From the NCBI GenBank assembly GCA_051004015.1, contig JBPCKT010000048.1:81271-145270 (forward strand): DNA of 64,000 nt. The letters run 5' to 3'. This stretch comes from SXOA01 sp051004015. Lineage in GTDB: Bacteria; Planctomycetota; Planctomycetia; Pirellulales; Pirellulaceae. Below, piece after piece: positions 1 to 8,398 of the stretch (position 1 is the stretch's first letter; the number at the start of each line of letters is the position of its first letter). The notes beneath the pieces were generated by a model. That model was not told the DNA's origin. It was given only the letters and a program-made list of their open reading frames with translations, and ran no database searches. The position numbers were made by a program, and so were the translations under genes.

Positions 1-2
1 TG

Positions 3-917
3 CCGGCCCCCCGCGACGAGGAATCGCGGCCGGCGGCAATCGTGTTGGCACGAAATGCGGAAAGCAATGTAACCAAATACTTTACGCCGGAGGAGTCACC
101 GCTGGGTGAGAGCGAATCCGTGCCAGCGGCGGCATCTTCTTTCGGCCAGCCAGGGCTCGAAGAATCTCTTCCAGCGGCGGCTAATTCGCCCCCTCCGTCT
201 TCCGTTACCCGATTGCCGCAGTTGCCCGGTCCTTTCGCCGCCAATGGCGAGACGATTGTCCTGAAGCCGCAGGCGACCAATCGTGGTGGACGACCCATTT
301 CCCGCCTGAGCGCGGCGGACAAGGCGGCCATCCTGGCGGAGGATGCGGCCCGGCCGCGAGCTCAAAGGCCGACGGGACCAACGGCCAGGCTGTCCCTGTT
401 CGGCTCGAATGAGGCCGAGGGGCGATCCTTTGTGTTTCTCATTGATCGCTCGGCAAGCATGGGTGGCAGTGGCTTGGGAGCCATTGAAGCCGCCGCCAAA
501 GAACTGGCCACCTCCGTCGCCAGCCTGGAAGAGACGCATAAGTTTCAGGTCATTGCCTACAACCAGAAGCCGCTCTACCTCACAGCGCGGGAAATGATTC
601 CGGCGACCGCGGGTAATAAACAGCAGTTGATTGACTTTGTGAAGAACCTGCCTGCCTTCGGATCCACCGGGCATGAGGTCGGCATCCACGCGGCTCTCAA
701 GCTCAAGCCGGACGCGATTTTCCTGCTGACCGACGGTGGTGACCCCCTGCTCACTACGGGCCAGCTCAAGGGCATCCGCGCCGCATCCAAGGGGACGGCC
801 ATCCACTGCCTGCACTTCGGCTCCGGTCCGAAAGGGGGCGAGCGGAGTTTTTTGGAGACGCTGGCAGAGTTTACCGGCGGCGGCTACCTCTATATCGACA
901 TGGCGGAGCGGCGATGA
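3..917 (+). CDS. VWA-domain protein, 5' end outside the window
   Basis: The reading frame is open from base 3, so the true start is upstream and only the C-terminal part is seen. An internal GTG at 42 gives 291 residues. The first ~120 visible residues are Pro/Ser/Ala-rich and look disordered. They are followed by a von Willebrand factor A domain with a metal-ion site: DRSAS after a hydrophobic strand (FVFLI), a downstream STGH threonine and TDGGD. Such domains bind a divalent metal and a protein ligand. The stop overlaps the next start by 4 bases (ATGA), so the two genes are probably translationally coupled. No signal peptide can be judged because the N-terminus is missing. The VWA call is firm; the biological role is unknown. 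Confidence 0.8.
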   Translation, partial: PAPRDEESRPAAIVLARNAESNVTKYFTPEESPLGESESVPAAASSFGQPGLEESLPAAANSPPPSSVTRLPQLPGPFAANGETIVLKPQATNRGGRPISRLSAADKAAILAEDAARPRAQRPTGPTARLSLFGSNEAEGRSFVFLIDRSASMGGSGLGAIEAAAKELATSVASLEETHKFQVIAYNQKPLYLTAREMIPATAGNKQQLIDFVKNLPAFGSTGHEVGIHAALKLKPDAIFLLTDGGDPLLTTGQLKGIRAASKGTAIHCLHFGSGPKGGERSFLETLAEFTGGGYLYIDMAERR

Positions 918-1954
918 ACCCGTTTCTTTCCGTCCCTGCCCGGCCGCAAGAAGAGCTGCTGCTGGAACTGGTTTCATCGGTCGCCGGCAAGCGGGTGCTC
1001 TGCAACACGGCCGGCCGCGGTCAATTCGCGCTCGCCGCCGCCGCATATGCTCAACAAGTCAGTTGCCACTTTCTGGACCTCTATCACTGGCAGCAGTGCC
1101 AAATCACCGCCGGTGAAGTGCCGCAAAACTTGAATCTCGTTTGCGAACCGGATTTCTCCGCCGGCCCCTTTGACCTCGCCGCTTTAGCGTTCAGCAAGCA
1201 AGGGGATGGCGAGTTGGTCCGCGATCTTTTGCAGCAAGGTCACGAGCGACTGGAAATTGGCGGGAGGATGGTGGTTTCCACGGATAATCCTCAAGACTCT
1301 TTTCTGCACGACGAGCTCCGCAAGATTTTTGCCAAGGTGACTCGCCGTCCCGGCTCCACCGGAGTCCTTTACCTGGCGACCAAGACCGGATCGCTTCGCA
1401 AGCTTAAAAACTTCGCCTGCGAGTTTCCCTTCCGCGACGGCGAGCGGCTGATTCACCTGCGCACCCGGCCCGGCGTCTTCAGCCACCGGCGGCTGGACGG
1501 AGGGGCGCGGGCGCTCATCAACGCGATGCAGATCCAGCCGGGGATGAAAGTGCTCGACCTCGGCTGTGGCAGCGGAGCCGTTGCAGTCGCCGCCGCGCTG
1601 CGCGCGGAAAACATGAACGTGACCGCCGCCGATTCCAACCCCCGAGCCGTGGAAGCAACCGTTTGGGCAGCCTCCAAGAACGAGGCCAACCATCTGACCG
1701 CCATCCTCGACTGCGATGGCACCAACTTACCCGCAGACACCTACGACCTGGTCCTGGCCAACGCCCCCTACTTCGCCAACTTCCGCATCGCCGAGCACTT
1801 TGCCCGCACCGCCGCCCGCACGCTCCTCGTCGGCGGCACGGCACTCTTCGTCACCAAAACTCCCGGCTGGTACACGGAACGCCTCCCCAGGTGGTTCTCC
1901 CATGTCGAACCGCGTCCAGGAAAAAATTACACGATTGTCGCTGCCAAGAAGTGA
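914..1954 (+). CDS. RsmC/RlmG-like class I SAM-dependent methyltransferase
   Basis: 346 residues with a two-half layout like RsmC: a degenerate N-terminal Rossmann-like half and a catalytic C-terminal half. The SAM-binding motif I is VLDLGCGSGAVAVAAA near residue 213, followed by an acidic residue in AADSNPRA. Motif IV reads LANAPY where N6-adenine and RsmC/RlmG guanine-N2 enzymes normally have NPPY/F, so the first proline is replaced by alanine. Known relatives methylate G residues in rRNA. The ATG overlaps the stop of the upstream VWA gene, suggesting co-expression. The methyltransferase fold is confident; substrate is inferred and the altered motif IV makes it less certain. Confidence 0.75.
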   Translation: MNPFLSVPARPQEELLLELVSSVAGKRVLCNTAGRGQFALAAAAYAQQVSCHFLDLYHWQQCQITAGEVPQNLNLVCEPDFSAGPFDLAALAFSKQGDGELVRDLLQQGHERLEIGGRMVVSTDNPQDSFLHDELRKIFAKVTRRPGSTGVLYLATKTGSLRKLKNFACEFPFRDGERLIHLRTRPGVFSHRRLDGGARALINAMQIQPGMKVLDLGCGSGAVAVAAALRAENMNVTAADSNPRAVEATVWAASKNEANHLTAILDCDGTNLPADTYDLVLANAPYFANFRIAEHFARTAARTLLVGGTALFVTKTPGWYTERLPRWFSHVEPRPGKNYTIVAAKK

Positions 1955-1994
1955 CTTTGCGTTCTGCCGATGTTTGCAGTAGGTTGAAATCGGT

Positions 1995-3896
1995 ATGGCG
2001 AAATCCGGACACTTCGACCAGCTTGCCCACCTGCTGACGCTGGAAGCGGACGAGGAAGAAAAAAGGCTCGCCGAACAATCCCGTCGCCCGGGATCAAGCG
2101 GCGAGAAGCACGGGACGGCACTCACGAGTTTGGTGATTCGTGACGAACACCCAGCACTGGGAGGCCGAACCGTTGCCACGCTCGCCAAACGGAACCAGTC
2201 GCAGCCTCTCCCTTGGAACCGGCTTTCGGTCGGTTCCCCCGTGCTCCTGACGGAAGAAGGAGCTGTGGATCAGCGGAGTTCGCGGGGAGTCGTATGTGGG
2301 CGAAACAGCCAGACAATTCAGGTCGCCCTGGCTCAAATTCCCGATTCAGACCAGGAGCGTGCGACCTACCGGCTGGTGCTTTCCAGCGATGAAATCGGCC
2401 GCCAGCGCCAGCGTGCCGCCCTGCAAGATGCCAAACGCGCGGAGCGCGGCAGATTGGCCCAACTGAGGGACGTTCTCCTGAGAGATCGCCAGCCCCGTTT
2501 CACGGAAGCTAAACCCTTCGCTCCGCTCGATGGAAGCCTCAATGACTCGCAGATCAGTGCGGTAAGCCTTGGCCTGGCAGCTCAAGACGTGGCAATTATT
2601 CATGGTCCTCCGGGAACCGGCAAAACGACCACGGTCGTGGAGTTAATCCGCCAGGCAGTTCGCCGTGGCGAACGGGTGCTCGCCTGCGCACCCAGTAACA
2701 TGGCCGTCGATAACCTGCTCCAGCGGTTGATTGGGGTCGGGGAAAACGCGATTCGCCTCGGCCATCCCGCCCGCGTCCTCCCCGAGCTGCAGGAGCACAC
2801 GCTCGACCTCCTCGTGGATGCACATCCGGATGTGGCCCGCGCGCGGAAACTCATTCGCGAAGCGCAGATTCTGCGTGACAAAGCGGCTCGCTACACGCGG
2901 GCCAAACCCCTGCCGGGCGCAAGACAGGAAATGCGCCGCGAGGCGCGAGAGCTGATGTCGGATGCCAACCGAATCGAGGACCAGCTTGTCCAGCACCTCC
3001 TCGACACGACGCCGGTACTGTGCGCCACGCTAACCGGGCTCGACGGCCAGATCCTGCGGGATCGAACATTCGACATGGTTATCATCGATGAAGCTTCCCA
3101 GGCAATCGAGCCGGCTTGCTGGATACCCATACTGCGTGCGGGACGCCTCGTTCTTGCCGGCGACCATTGCCAATTGCCGCCGACTGTTGTTTCACAAGCA
3201 GCCGCTCGGCAAGGGCTTGCCACGAGTTTGATGGAGCGACTGATTGAGGAACTAGGGAGCGCCATTTCGCACCGCCTGACGATCCAGTACCGGATGCACT
3301 CGGCCATCATGGGCTTTTCCTCTCAGGAGTTCTATGAATCGTCCCTGATTGCCGATGCATCCGTCGCAGGCCACTTGCTCTCGGATTTGCCCAACATTGT
3401 TTCGACGCCGCTGACGACCAGCCCGCTGGAATTCATCGATACCGCCGGCGCCAGCTATGACGAGGAACTCGAACCCGACGGCGAAAGCCGATTCAATTCC
3501 ACCGAAGCCGATTTAGTGGGCCGCCGGGTGCAGGCTCTGCTGGATGCGGGACTTGCGGCAACCGATATCGCGGTCATCGCCCCCTATGCCGCCCAGGTCC
3601 GGCTGCTGCGCGAGCGGCTGCCGCTGGAGGGACTCGAAGTCGACACGGTGGACGGCTTTCAAGGCCGGGAGAAAGAGGCGGTGATCATCTCCCTGGTCCG
3701 CTCGAATTCCCAAGGTGAGGTCGGCTTTCTCGCCGACACCCGGCGAATGAATGTTGCCCTCACCAGAGCCCGACGAAAGCTGATCGTCATCGGGGACAGC
3801 TCGACGATTGGCGGCGAGCCATTTTACGCGCGGATGCTCGGCTACTTTGAGGAGCACAATTCTTACAGGACTGTCTGGGAGGAATCCGCCCTTTGA
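1995..3896 (+). CDS. SF1 helicase of the UPF1/IGHMBP2 type
   Basis: 633 residues. The N-terminal ~180 residues resemble the beta-barrel/stalk region of UPF1-like enzymes. Walker A is GPPGTGKTTT (about residue 203) with the Q motif 'LNDSQISAV' just before it. Walker B is VIIDEASQ, followed by a motif III LAGDHCQLPPTV. The C-terminal RecA domain carries the QYRMH motif, VDTVDGFQGREKE and NVALTRAR. This full set is diagnostic of 5'-3' superfamily 1B helicases acting on RNA or DNA. The ATG at 1995 follows the methyltransferase by 40 bases; no strong ribosome binding site is visible. Cellular role in planctomycetes is unknown. Confidence 0.9.
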   Translation: MAKSGHFDQLAHLLTLEADEEEKRLAEQSRRPGSSGEKHGTALTSLVIRDEHPALGGRTVATLAKRNQSQPLPWNRLSVGSPVLLTEEGAVDQRSSRGVVCGRNSQTIQVALAQIPDSDQERATYRLVLSSDEIGRQRQRAALQDAKRAERGRLAQLRDVLLRDRQPRFTEAKPFAPLDGSLNDSQISAVSLGLAAQDVAIIHGPPGTGKTTTVVELIRQAVRRGERVLACAPSNMAVDNLLQRLIGVGENAIRLGHPARVLPELQEHTLDLLVDAHPDVARARKLIREAQILRDKAARYTRAKPLPGARQEMRREARELMSDANRIEDQLVQHLLDTTPVLCATLTGLDGQILRDRTFDMVIIDEASQAIEPACWIPILRAGRLVLAGDHCQLPPTVVSQAAARQGLATSLMERLIEELGSAISHRLTIQYRMHSAIMGFSSQEFYESSLIADASVAGHLLSDLPNIVSTPLTTSPLEFIDTAGASYDEELEPDGESRFNSTEADLVGRRVQALLDAGLAATDIAVIAPYAAQVRLLRERLPLEGLEVDTVDGFQGREKEAVIISLVRSNSQGEVGFLADTRRMNVALTRARRKLIVIGDSSTIGGEPFYARMLGYFEEHNSYRTVWEESAL

Positions 3897-3909
3897 ACCG
3901 AGCACAATC

Positions 3910-4071
3910 CTATTCGCTTGCCAATCGTAACCGCGGCTCTTTGGTAGGAAGGCACTCTTTCAGCACCCGCTCAATCCGTGCGTTCAACTCGTCCAGCTGA
4001 TCCAGGATTTCATTCTGGCGGGCGTCGAGCTCTTCCAAGAGAGACTGCGAGGGGGTGCTAGCAGTGGACAT
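3910..4071 (-). CDS. Small coiled-coil protein, 53 residues
   Basis: An ATG at 4071 opens a 53-codon frame ending in TAG at 3910. The protein begins MSTASTPSQ and continues with an amphipathic stretch, SLLEELDARQNEILDQLDEL then NARIERVL, whose leucines and isoleucines fall in heptad spacing. The tail is basic. The frame occupies nearly all of the gap between the convergent flanking genes, has a biased coding-like composition and a clear helix, so I treat it as real. It is too short for usual ORF cut-offs. No function is recognised; a dimerising adaptor is conceivable but is only a guess. Confidence 0.5.
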   Translation of the reverse strand: MSTASTPSQSLLEELDARQNEILDQLDELNARIERVLKECLPTKEPRLRLASE

Positions 4072-4300
4072 GGCGGAAGTGAGCCGGAAGAAGCGGAATT
4101 TCAGTGGGTAGATGGCCTGCCAGTCCCATCGGCGGCATACCCGGGCTCAGACCATCCGCCGGCCGGTCGTGCGAGTCGGGCCGCCTGCGTAAAGTGGACG
4201 GGCTGCTCACATGCCGCAATTCCGACGCAGGCCGAATTTCCTCTAGGAGCGGAGAGACCGTTCGTGGCACAATGCTCCACCACTTGAGAACTCATCCATC

Positions 4301-5242
4301 ATGAAGTACATCGGCCACTTTCTCGTTTATCTGCTCCTGCGGGTCGTGGTTTCCCTCATCCAGGCCCTCAGCATGGAAACCTGCCACGGCGCCGTCCGCC
4401 TGCTGGCGTATCTCCTCTGCGACATCGCCAAGCTCCGGGCCAAGACCATCGACGATAACCTCAAAGTGGCCCTGCCCGAAGCCACGCCCGAGGAGCGGCA
4501 CAAGATTGCCCGCCGCATGTGGCGGCACTTGATGTTGATGGTGATTGAGGTCATCCACGCCCCGCGAAAAATCCACGACACCAACTGGCGGAAGTTCGTG
4601 GAGGTGAAAGGCCGCCGCGCCATCGTCACCGCTTTGCTTCAGACCCGCCCCAAGATCATCGTCACGGCTCACTTCGGCAACTTCGAGATCGCCGGATACC
4701 TCACGGGAGTCCTGGGATTTCGGGCGCATACGGTGGCCAGAAAAATCGAAAACCCGTTTATCGATGCCTACGTCAACCGCTTTCGCGAGGCTAAGGGGCA
4801 GTACATCCTCCCCAAAGTCGGCAGTGCCCCGCAGGCGGGCGTTGTGCTGGCCACCGGCGGCCTGCTGGTGCTGCTGGGGGATCAGCACGCAGGGGTGAGG
4901 GGCGTCTGGATTGACTTTATGGGCAGACCGTCGTCGTGTCACAAAGCCCTGGCCATATTCACGCTCGTGAGTAAGGCCCCCATGATCGCCGTCTACTGCA
5001 AACGGACGAGCGGCCCGATGCGTTTTGAACTGGGCCTGGCCGGCCTGATGGACCCCAATGTTCCCGCGCCCGAACTCGCTGGCGTGAAACAATTGACACA
5101 GTGGTACAACGAGGTGCTGGAGCGGGAAATTCGCCAGGATATCCATCAATACTGGTGGGTCCACCGCAAGTGGCGTGATGAGCCGAAGCGGAAGAAGGAC
5201 GCCTCGGCGGAACAGACGGTGGGCGTGAAAGCGGCGGCGTGA
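4301..5242 (+). CDS. LpxL/HtrB-like lysophospholipid acyltransferase
   Basis: 313 residues matching the lipid A biosynthesis lauroyl/myristoyl acyltransferase family in length (about 300) and layout. An N-terminal hydrophobic segment (residues 3-22) anchors it to the membrane. The catalytic H-x4-E is HFGNFE near residue 124, and the later block LLGDQHAGVRGVWIDFMG matches the family's GDQ...G..V.F.G motif. These enzymes transfer an acyl chain to lipid A or related precursors at the inner membrane. It is followed after 43 bases by a glycosyltransferase of the ArnT family, suggesting an envelope glycolipid function. The family assignment is solid; the acceptor is inferred. Confidence 0.82.
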   Translation: MKYIGHFLVYLLLRVVVSLIQALSMETCHGAVRLLAYLLCDIAKLRAKTIDDNLKVALPEATPEERHKIARRMWRHLMLMVIEVIHAPRKIHDTNWRKFVEVKGRRAIVTALLQTRPKIIVTAHFGNFEIAGYLTGVLGFRAHTVARKIENPFIDAYVNRFREAKGQYILPKVGSAPQAGVVLATGGLLVLLGDQHAGVRGVWIDFMGRPSSCHKALAIFTLVSKAPMIAVYCKRTSGPMRFELGLAGLMDPNVPAPELAGVKQLTQWYNEVLEREIRQDIHQYWWVHRKWRDEPKRKKDASAEQTVGVKAAA

Positions 5243-5285
5243 AGCGAGAAGAAGAAGATGCCGACCCCTTCGATCAAGGAAGATC

Positions 5286-7046
5286 ATGACGTCCAACTCC
5301 ACGATCAAACATGCTCTAACCATCTTGCTGGTCAGCAGCGCGGTTATGCTCACCGGCCTCGGCGCGCCACGACTGTGGGATCGTGATGAGCCCCGGAACG
5401 CGGGATGCGCGCGGGACATGTTCGAGCGCTGCGACTTGATCGTGCCGATGTTTAATGGCGAACTGCGGGCTCATAAGCCGGTGCTGCTTTACTGGTGCAT
5501 GATGGCGGCCTATTCGCTGGGAGGGGTGAACGAGTTCACGGCCCGACTGCCGTCGGCTCTCTGCGCCATCGGTTCGGCGCTGGCTACTTACGCCATCGGT
5601 CGGCGGCTGTTCAATCCGACCGTTGGCTTGTGGAGTGGCGTCGTCTTGTCCACGAGCCTGATGTTCGGCGTCGCCGGCCGGGCGGCGACGCCCGATTCGC
5701 TGCTCATTTTTTGCGTTACGCTGACGATGCTCGTCTATGTGCTGTTTGCCTTCCCCAGCAAGGACGGCTCGTACTTTCCCCAGCCACTGTGGCAAGCGGC
5801 GCTGCTGTACGGAGCGATGGGGCTGGCAGTGCTGGCGAAAGGACCCGTGGGGCTGGTCCTGCCGACCGCCGTCATTGGCATGTTTCTGCTGATTCAACGG
5901 CTGCCGCCAGGCGAACCTTCTGATCATCGCACGCGCGCGTTGATGAACATGTTCCGCCCGTTTGCCGCGCTGCACTTCCTGCGAACCTGCCTGGCCATGC
6001 GGCCGCTCTTGGCGATTGGCATGGTGTTCCTGATCGCTGCTCCCTGGTACATCTCAGTAGGTGTGAAGACGGAAGGGGCGTTTCTCCGGGAGTTCTTTGT
6101 CACTCATAATCTCGACCGCGCGACAGGCTCGATGGAAGGACATCGGGGCGGACCGTGGTACTATCCGGCGGCGATGCTCGTGGGATTCTTCCCCTGGTCC
6201 ATTTTCGCTTTGCCGCTGGTCCTCGAAACCGTCTACCGCTTGCGGTTTCGCGACAAGAATTCGGACGGGTACTTGTTTGCCACTTGCTGGATTTGCGTCT
6301 GGGTCGGCATTTTCTCCATCGCCAGGACCAAGCTCCCGAGCTATGTCACGCCCTGTTATCCCGCGCTAGCGCTCCTCGCCGGTTGCTTCGTCCAGCATCT
6401 TCAGCAGGGAACATTGCACATTCACCGTTACTGGCTGCCGGCTTCGTTTGCGACGTTGGCGGCGGTGGGAGTAGGTATTCTCATTGGCATTCCGATTGCC
6501 GCGGAGAATTTTTTGCCGGGTGAAGCGTGGCTCGGTATACTTGGCATCGTCCCTGTAAGTGCCGGCATCATCGCCGCGGTGAGCTGGTACTGGAGCAAAA
6601 CGTCATGGCCCGCTCCGCTAGTAGCCGCTGCCGGCGGGATCGTCGTCGTGGGAATTCTCGCTCTGGGAGCATCCCGTGCGGACCTGCAGCGCCACGACCA
6701 GCAAATGGTGGTGAATTGGGCGAAGTCCTCCACCAAGGACAGGCCCCTCGTCGCCTATCATGTCCTTGAGCCGAGTTGGGTCTATTACTCCCATCAGACG
6801 ATTCCGGAGCTGCTGGGTGAGCCCGCAACAGCGGCTCGGCACCTGGAAGGATCCCCCAGGGCGGCCCTGGTCACCAGGGAGCAGTTCGTCCCAGCCATTC
6901 GCCGCGAGGTTGACGGAGAGATCGTTATCGCCGAATCTGCTCCGCATTTCCTGCGCGGCGAGCGGCTTGTCGTCCTCAGGCGGAAGGCGCCTCCCAATTC
7001 GATTCGCACAGCCAGAGCGGCGCAAGGGAAGGGAATCTCCCGCTAA
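5286..7046 (+). CDS. ArnT/PMT-family membrane glycosyltransferase
   Basis: 586 residues, mostly hydrophobic with about a dozen predicted membrane segments. The first periplasmic loop has RDEPRNA (acidic pair after the first membrane helix) and HKPVLLYW, the typical signature of GT83/GT39 enzymes that transfer a sugar from a polyprenyl-phosphate donor. LAKGPVGLVLP and GPWYYP also fit the family. A ribosome binding site AAGGAAG lies just before the ATG at 5286. The C-terminal ~120 residues form a soluble domain. Placement after the LpxL-like gene suggests glycosylation of lipid A or another envelope glycolipid, or of protein. Donor and acceptor cannot be read from sequence. Confidence 0.8.
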   Translation: MTSNSTIKHALTILLVSSAVMLTGLGAPRLWDRDEPRNAGCARDMFERCDLIVPMFNGELRAHKPVLLYWCMMAAYSLGGVNEFTARLPSALCAIGSALATYAIGRRLFNPTVGLWSGVVLSTSLMFGVAGRAATPDSLLIFCVTLTMLVYVLFAFPSKDGSYFPQPLWQAALLYGAMGLAVLAKGPVGLVLPTAVIGMFLLIQRLPPGEPSDHRTRALMNMFRPFAALHFLRTCLAMRPLLAIGMVFLIAAPWYISVGVKTEGAFLREFFVTHNLDRATGSMEGHRGGPWYYPAAMLVGFFPWSIFALPLVLETVYRLRFRDKNSDGYLFATCWICVWVGIFSIARTKLPSYVTPCYPALALLAGCFVQHLQQGTLHIHRYWLPASFATLAAVGVGILIGIPIAAENFLPGEAWLGILGIVPVSAGIIAAVSWYWSKTSWPAPLVAAAGGIVVVGILALGASRADLQRHDQQMVVNWAKSSTKDRPLVAYHVLEPSWVYYSHQTIPELLGEPATAARHLEGSPRAALVTREQFVPAIRREVDGEIVIAESAPHFLRGERLVVLRRKAPPNSIRTARAAQGKGISR

Positions 7047-7326
7047 TCGGCCCAGGCAGCCTTCAATGGACAACAGCGGCCGAAAAACATCGCTCGCTAC
7101 ACTTCCGCAACTGGTTCTGCCGTAAGACTTTAGAAAAATATCTCGCGGGGTTAGTTTACCCGGAACTTTTTTTGCCCAAAATGGTTTAACTCCGAACTGG
7201 GGGGGTTGCCCGGCCTGTTCTTTCTGAAGCAAGCTGGCGACCAGATTCCAAGCGCTCGGGCCGGTGTTACCCGCGAGAAAGCTGGGCGGCGGAGCATAAC
7301 AATTTTCCGTGATGAAGGAGTGGTTT

Positions 7327-8091
7327 ATGAAAAGCTGGTTTCGTTGGAGCCTGGCGGTTGGCCTGATGGTCTGCTCCGTCAGCGTGGCGTTTGCACAACC
7401 GGGCGGGGGTGGTTTTGGAGGGGGCGGTTTCGGCGGCGGCCGCGGAGGTTTTGGTGGCGGCGGCGGGTTTGGCGGGGGCGGCGGGTTGATGCTCCTGGGC
7501 GATGAAAACGTCAAGAAGGATCTCGGCATCACCGACGACCAGGTCAAGAAGATGGAAGAATTCCAAGCCAAAATGCGGGACGAAATGGGCCAGGTGTTCC
7601 AGGGCCTGCGCGACCTCTCTCAGGAAGAGCGGACCGCGAAATTCCAGGAAATCCAGAAGAAAATGACCGAGATGTCGGACGCTGCCCAGAAGGAAATCCT
7701 CCTTCCCAAGCAGATCGAGCGACTCAAGCAAATCAGCTACCAGTCCCGCATCACTCGGGGCGGTACTTCGGACGCTCTCACCAGCGACGACATCGCTAAG
7801 GAACTCGGCATTACCGACGCGCAGAAGGAAGCGTTAAAGAAGGCCCAGGAAGCCGCCGACGCCGAAATGCGTGAAGAAATGACCAAGCTCCGTGACAAAG
7901 CACGGCAAAAGATTCTGAATGTTCTCACCTCCGAACAGCAGGCCAAGCTGAAGAAGCTGACCGGCGAAACCATCACGTTTGCCCCGCCCCAATTCGGCGG
8001 CGGCCGTGGCGGACCCGGTGGCGGTGGAACTGGCGGAGCCGGTGGCCGTCCCGGTGGTCGCCCCCTCAGCCGTCCAGCCGAAGGTGACTAA
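7327..8091 (+). CDS. Glycine-rich exported protein with Spy/CpxP-like helices
   Basis: Start chosen at 7327, because AAGGAG (7315-7320) lies 6 bases upstream; an earlier GTG at 7309 would place this site inside the gene. 254 residues. Residues 1-23 form a signal peptide ending in AFA. A glycine/phenylalanine-rich run follows (about residues 24-55), then two helical blocks each opening with a LGITDxQ motif (DLGITDDQ and ELGITDAQ), as in periplasmic Spy/CpxP-like LTxxQ proteins. The C-terminus is again Gly/Arg-rich. Strong Glu/Lys/Gln content suggests amphipathic helices. A periplasmic chaperone-like or structural role is inferred only. A hairpin terminator follows immediately, so the gene is probably monocistronic. 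Confidence 0.75.
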   Translation: MKSWFRWSLAVGLMVCSVSVAFAQPGGGGFGGGGFGGGRGGFGGGGGFGGGGGLMLLGDENVKKDLGITDDQVKKMEEFQAKMRDEMGQVFQGLRDLSQEERTAKFQEIQKKMTEMSDAAQKEILLPKQIERLKQISYQSRITRGGTSDALTSDDIAKELGITDAQKEALKKAQEAADAEMREEMTKLRDKARQKILNVLTSEQQAKLKKLTGETITFAPPQFGGGRGGPGGGGTGGAGGRPGGRPLSRPAEGD

Positions 8092-8112
8092 TCGGCAGTA
8101 ATTGTTAGAATG

Positions 8113-8165
8113 AAACCAGCGGCCCGCTCCGCGGGAGAATGCTCCCGCGGAGTGCGGCTGGTTTT
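8113..8165 (+). terminator. Rho-independent terminator
   Basis: Nested inverted repeat: AACCAGC pairs with GCTGGTT at the base, and the inner arms CGCTCCGCGGGAG / CTCCCGCGGAGTGCG form a long GC-rich stem around a short loop, followed by a T run. It lies 22 bases after the stop of the glycine-rich gene. Confidence 0.8.
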
Positions 8166-8398
8166 GAAAAAATGAGACTCGTTTCCGCACTGTTTTTTTT
8201 GCGCGAATTCTGCACTTGGGGAGGTGCAAGTGCTTGAAGTGTCCGGGGTTATGACCTGCGGCGAAACTTCATACACAGCAATCGGGTATTACTGAGTACA
8301 GTAAAGTCTGGAGGAGGCCCAGCCTTCTCTCTTCCGGCCCGACTGGTCCCGCACTTGAGCTCCCACCCACCTCCTTCAACACTGCGCGGTAAGCACGA

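Noticed and set aside
4292..5419. A 375-residue minus-strand frame
   Set aside because: Antisense to the acyltransferase gene, which has diagnostic catalytic motifs.
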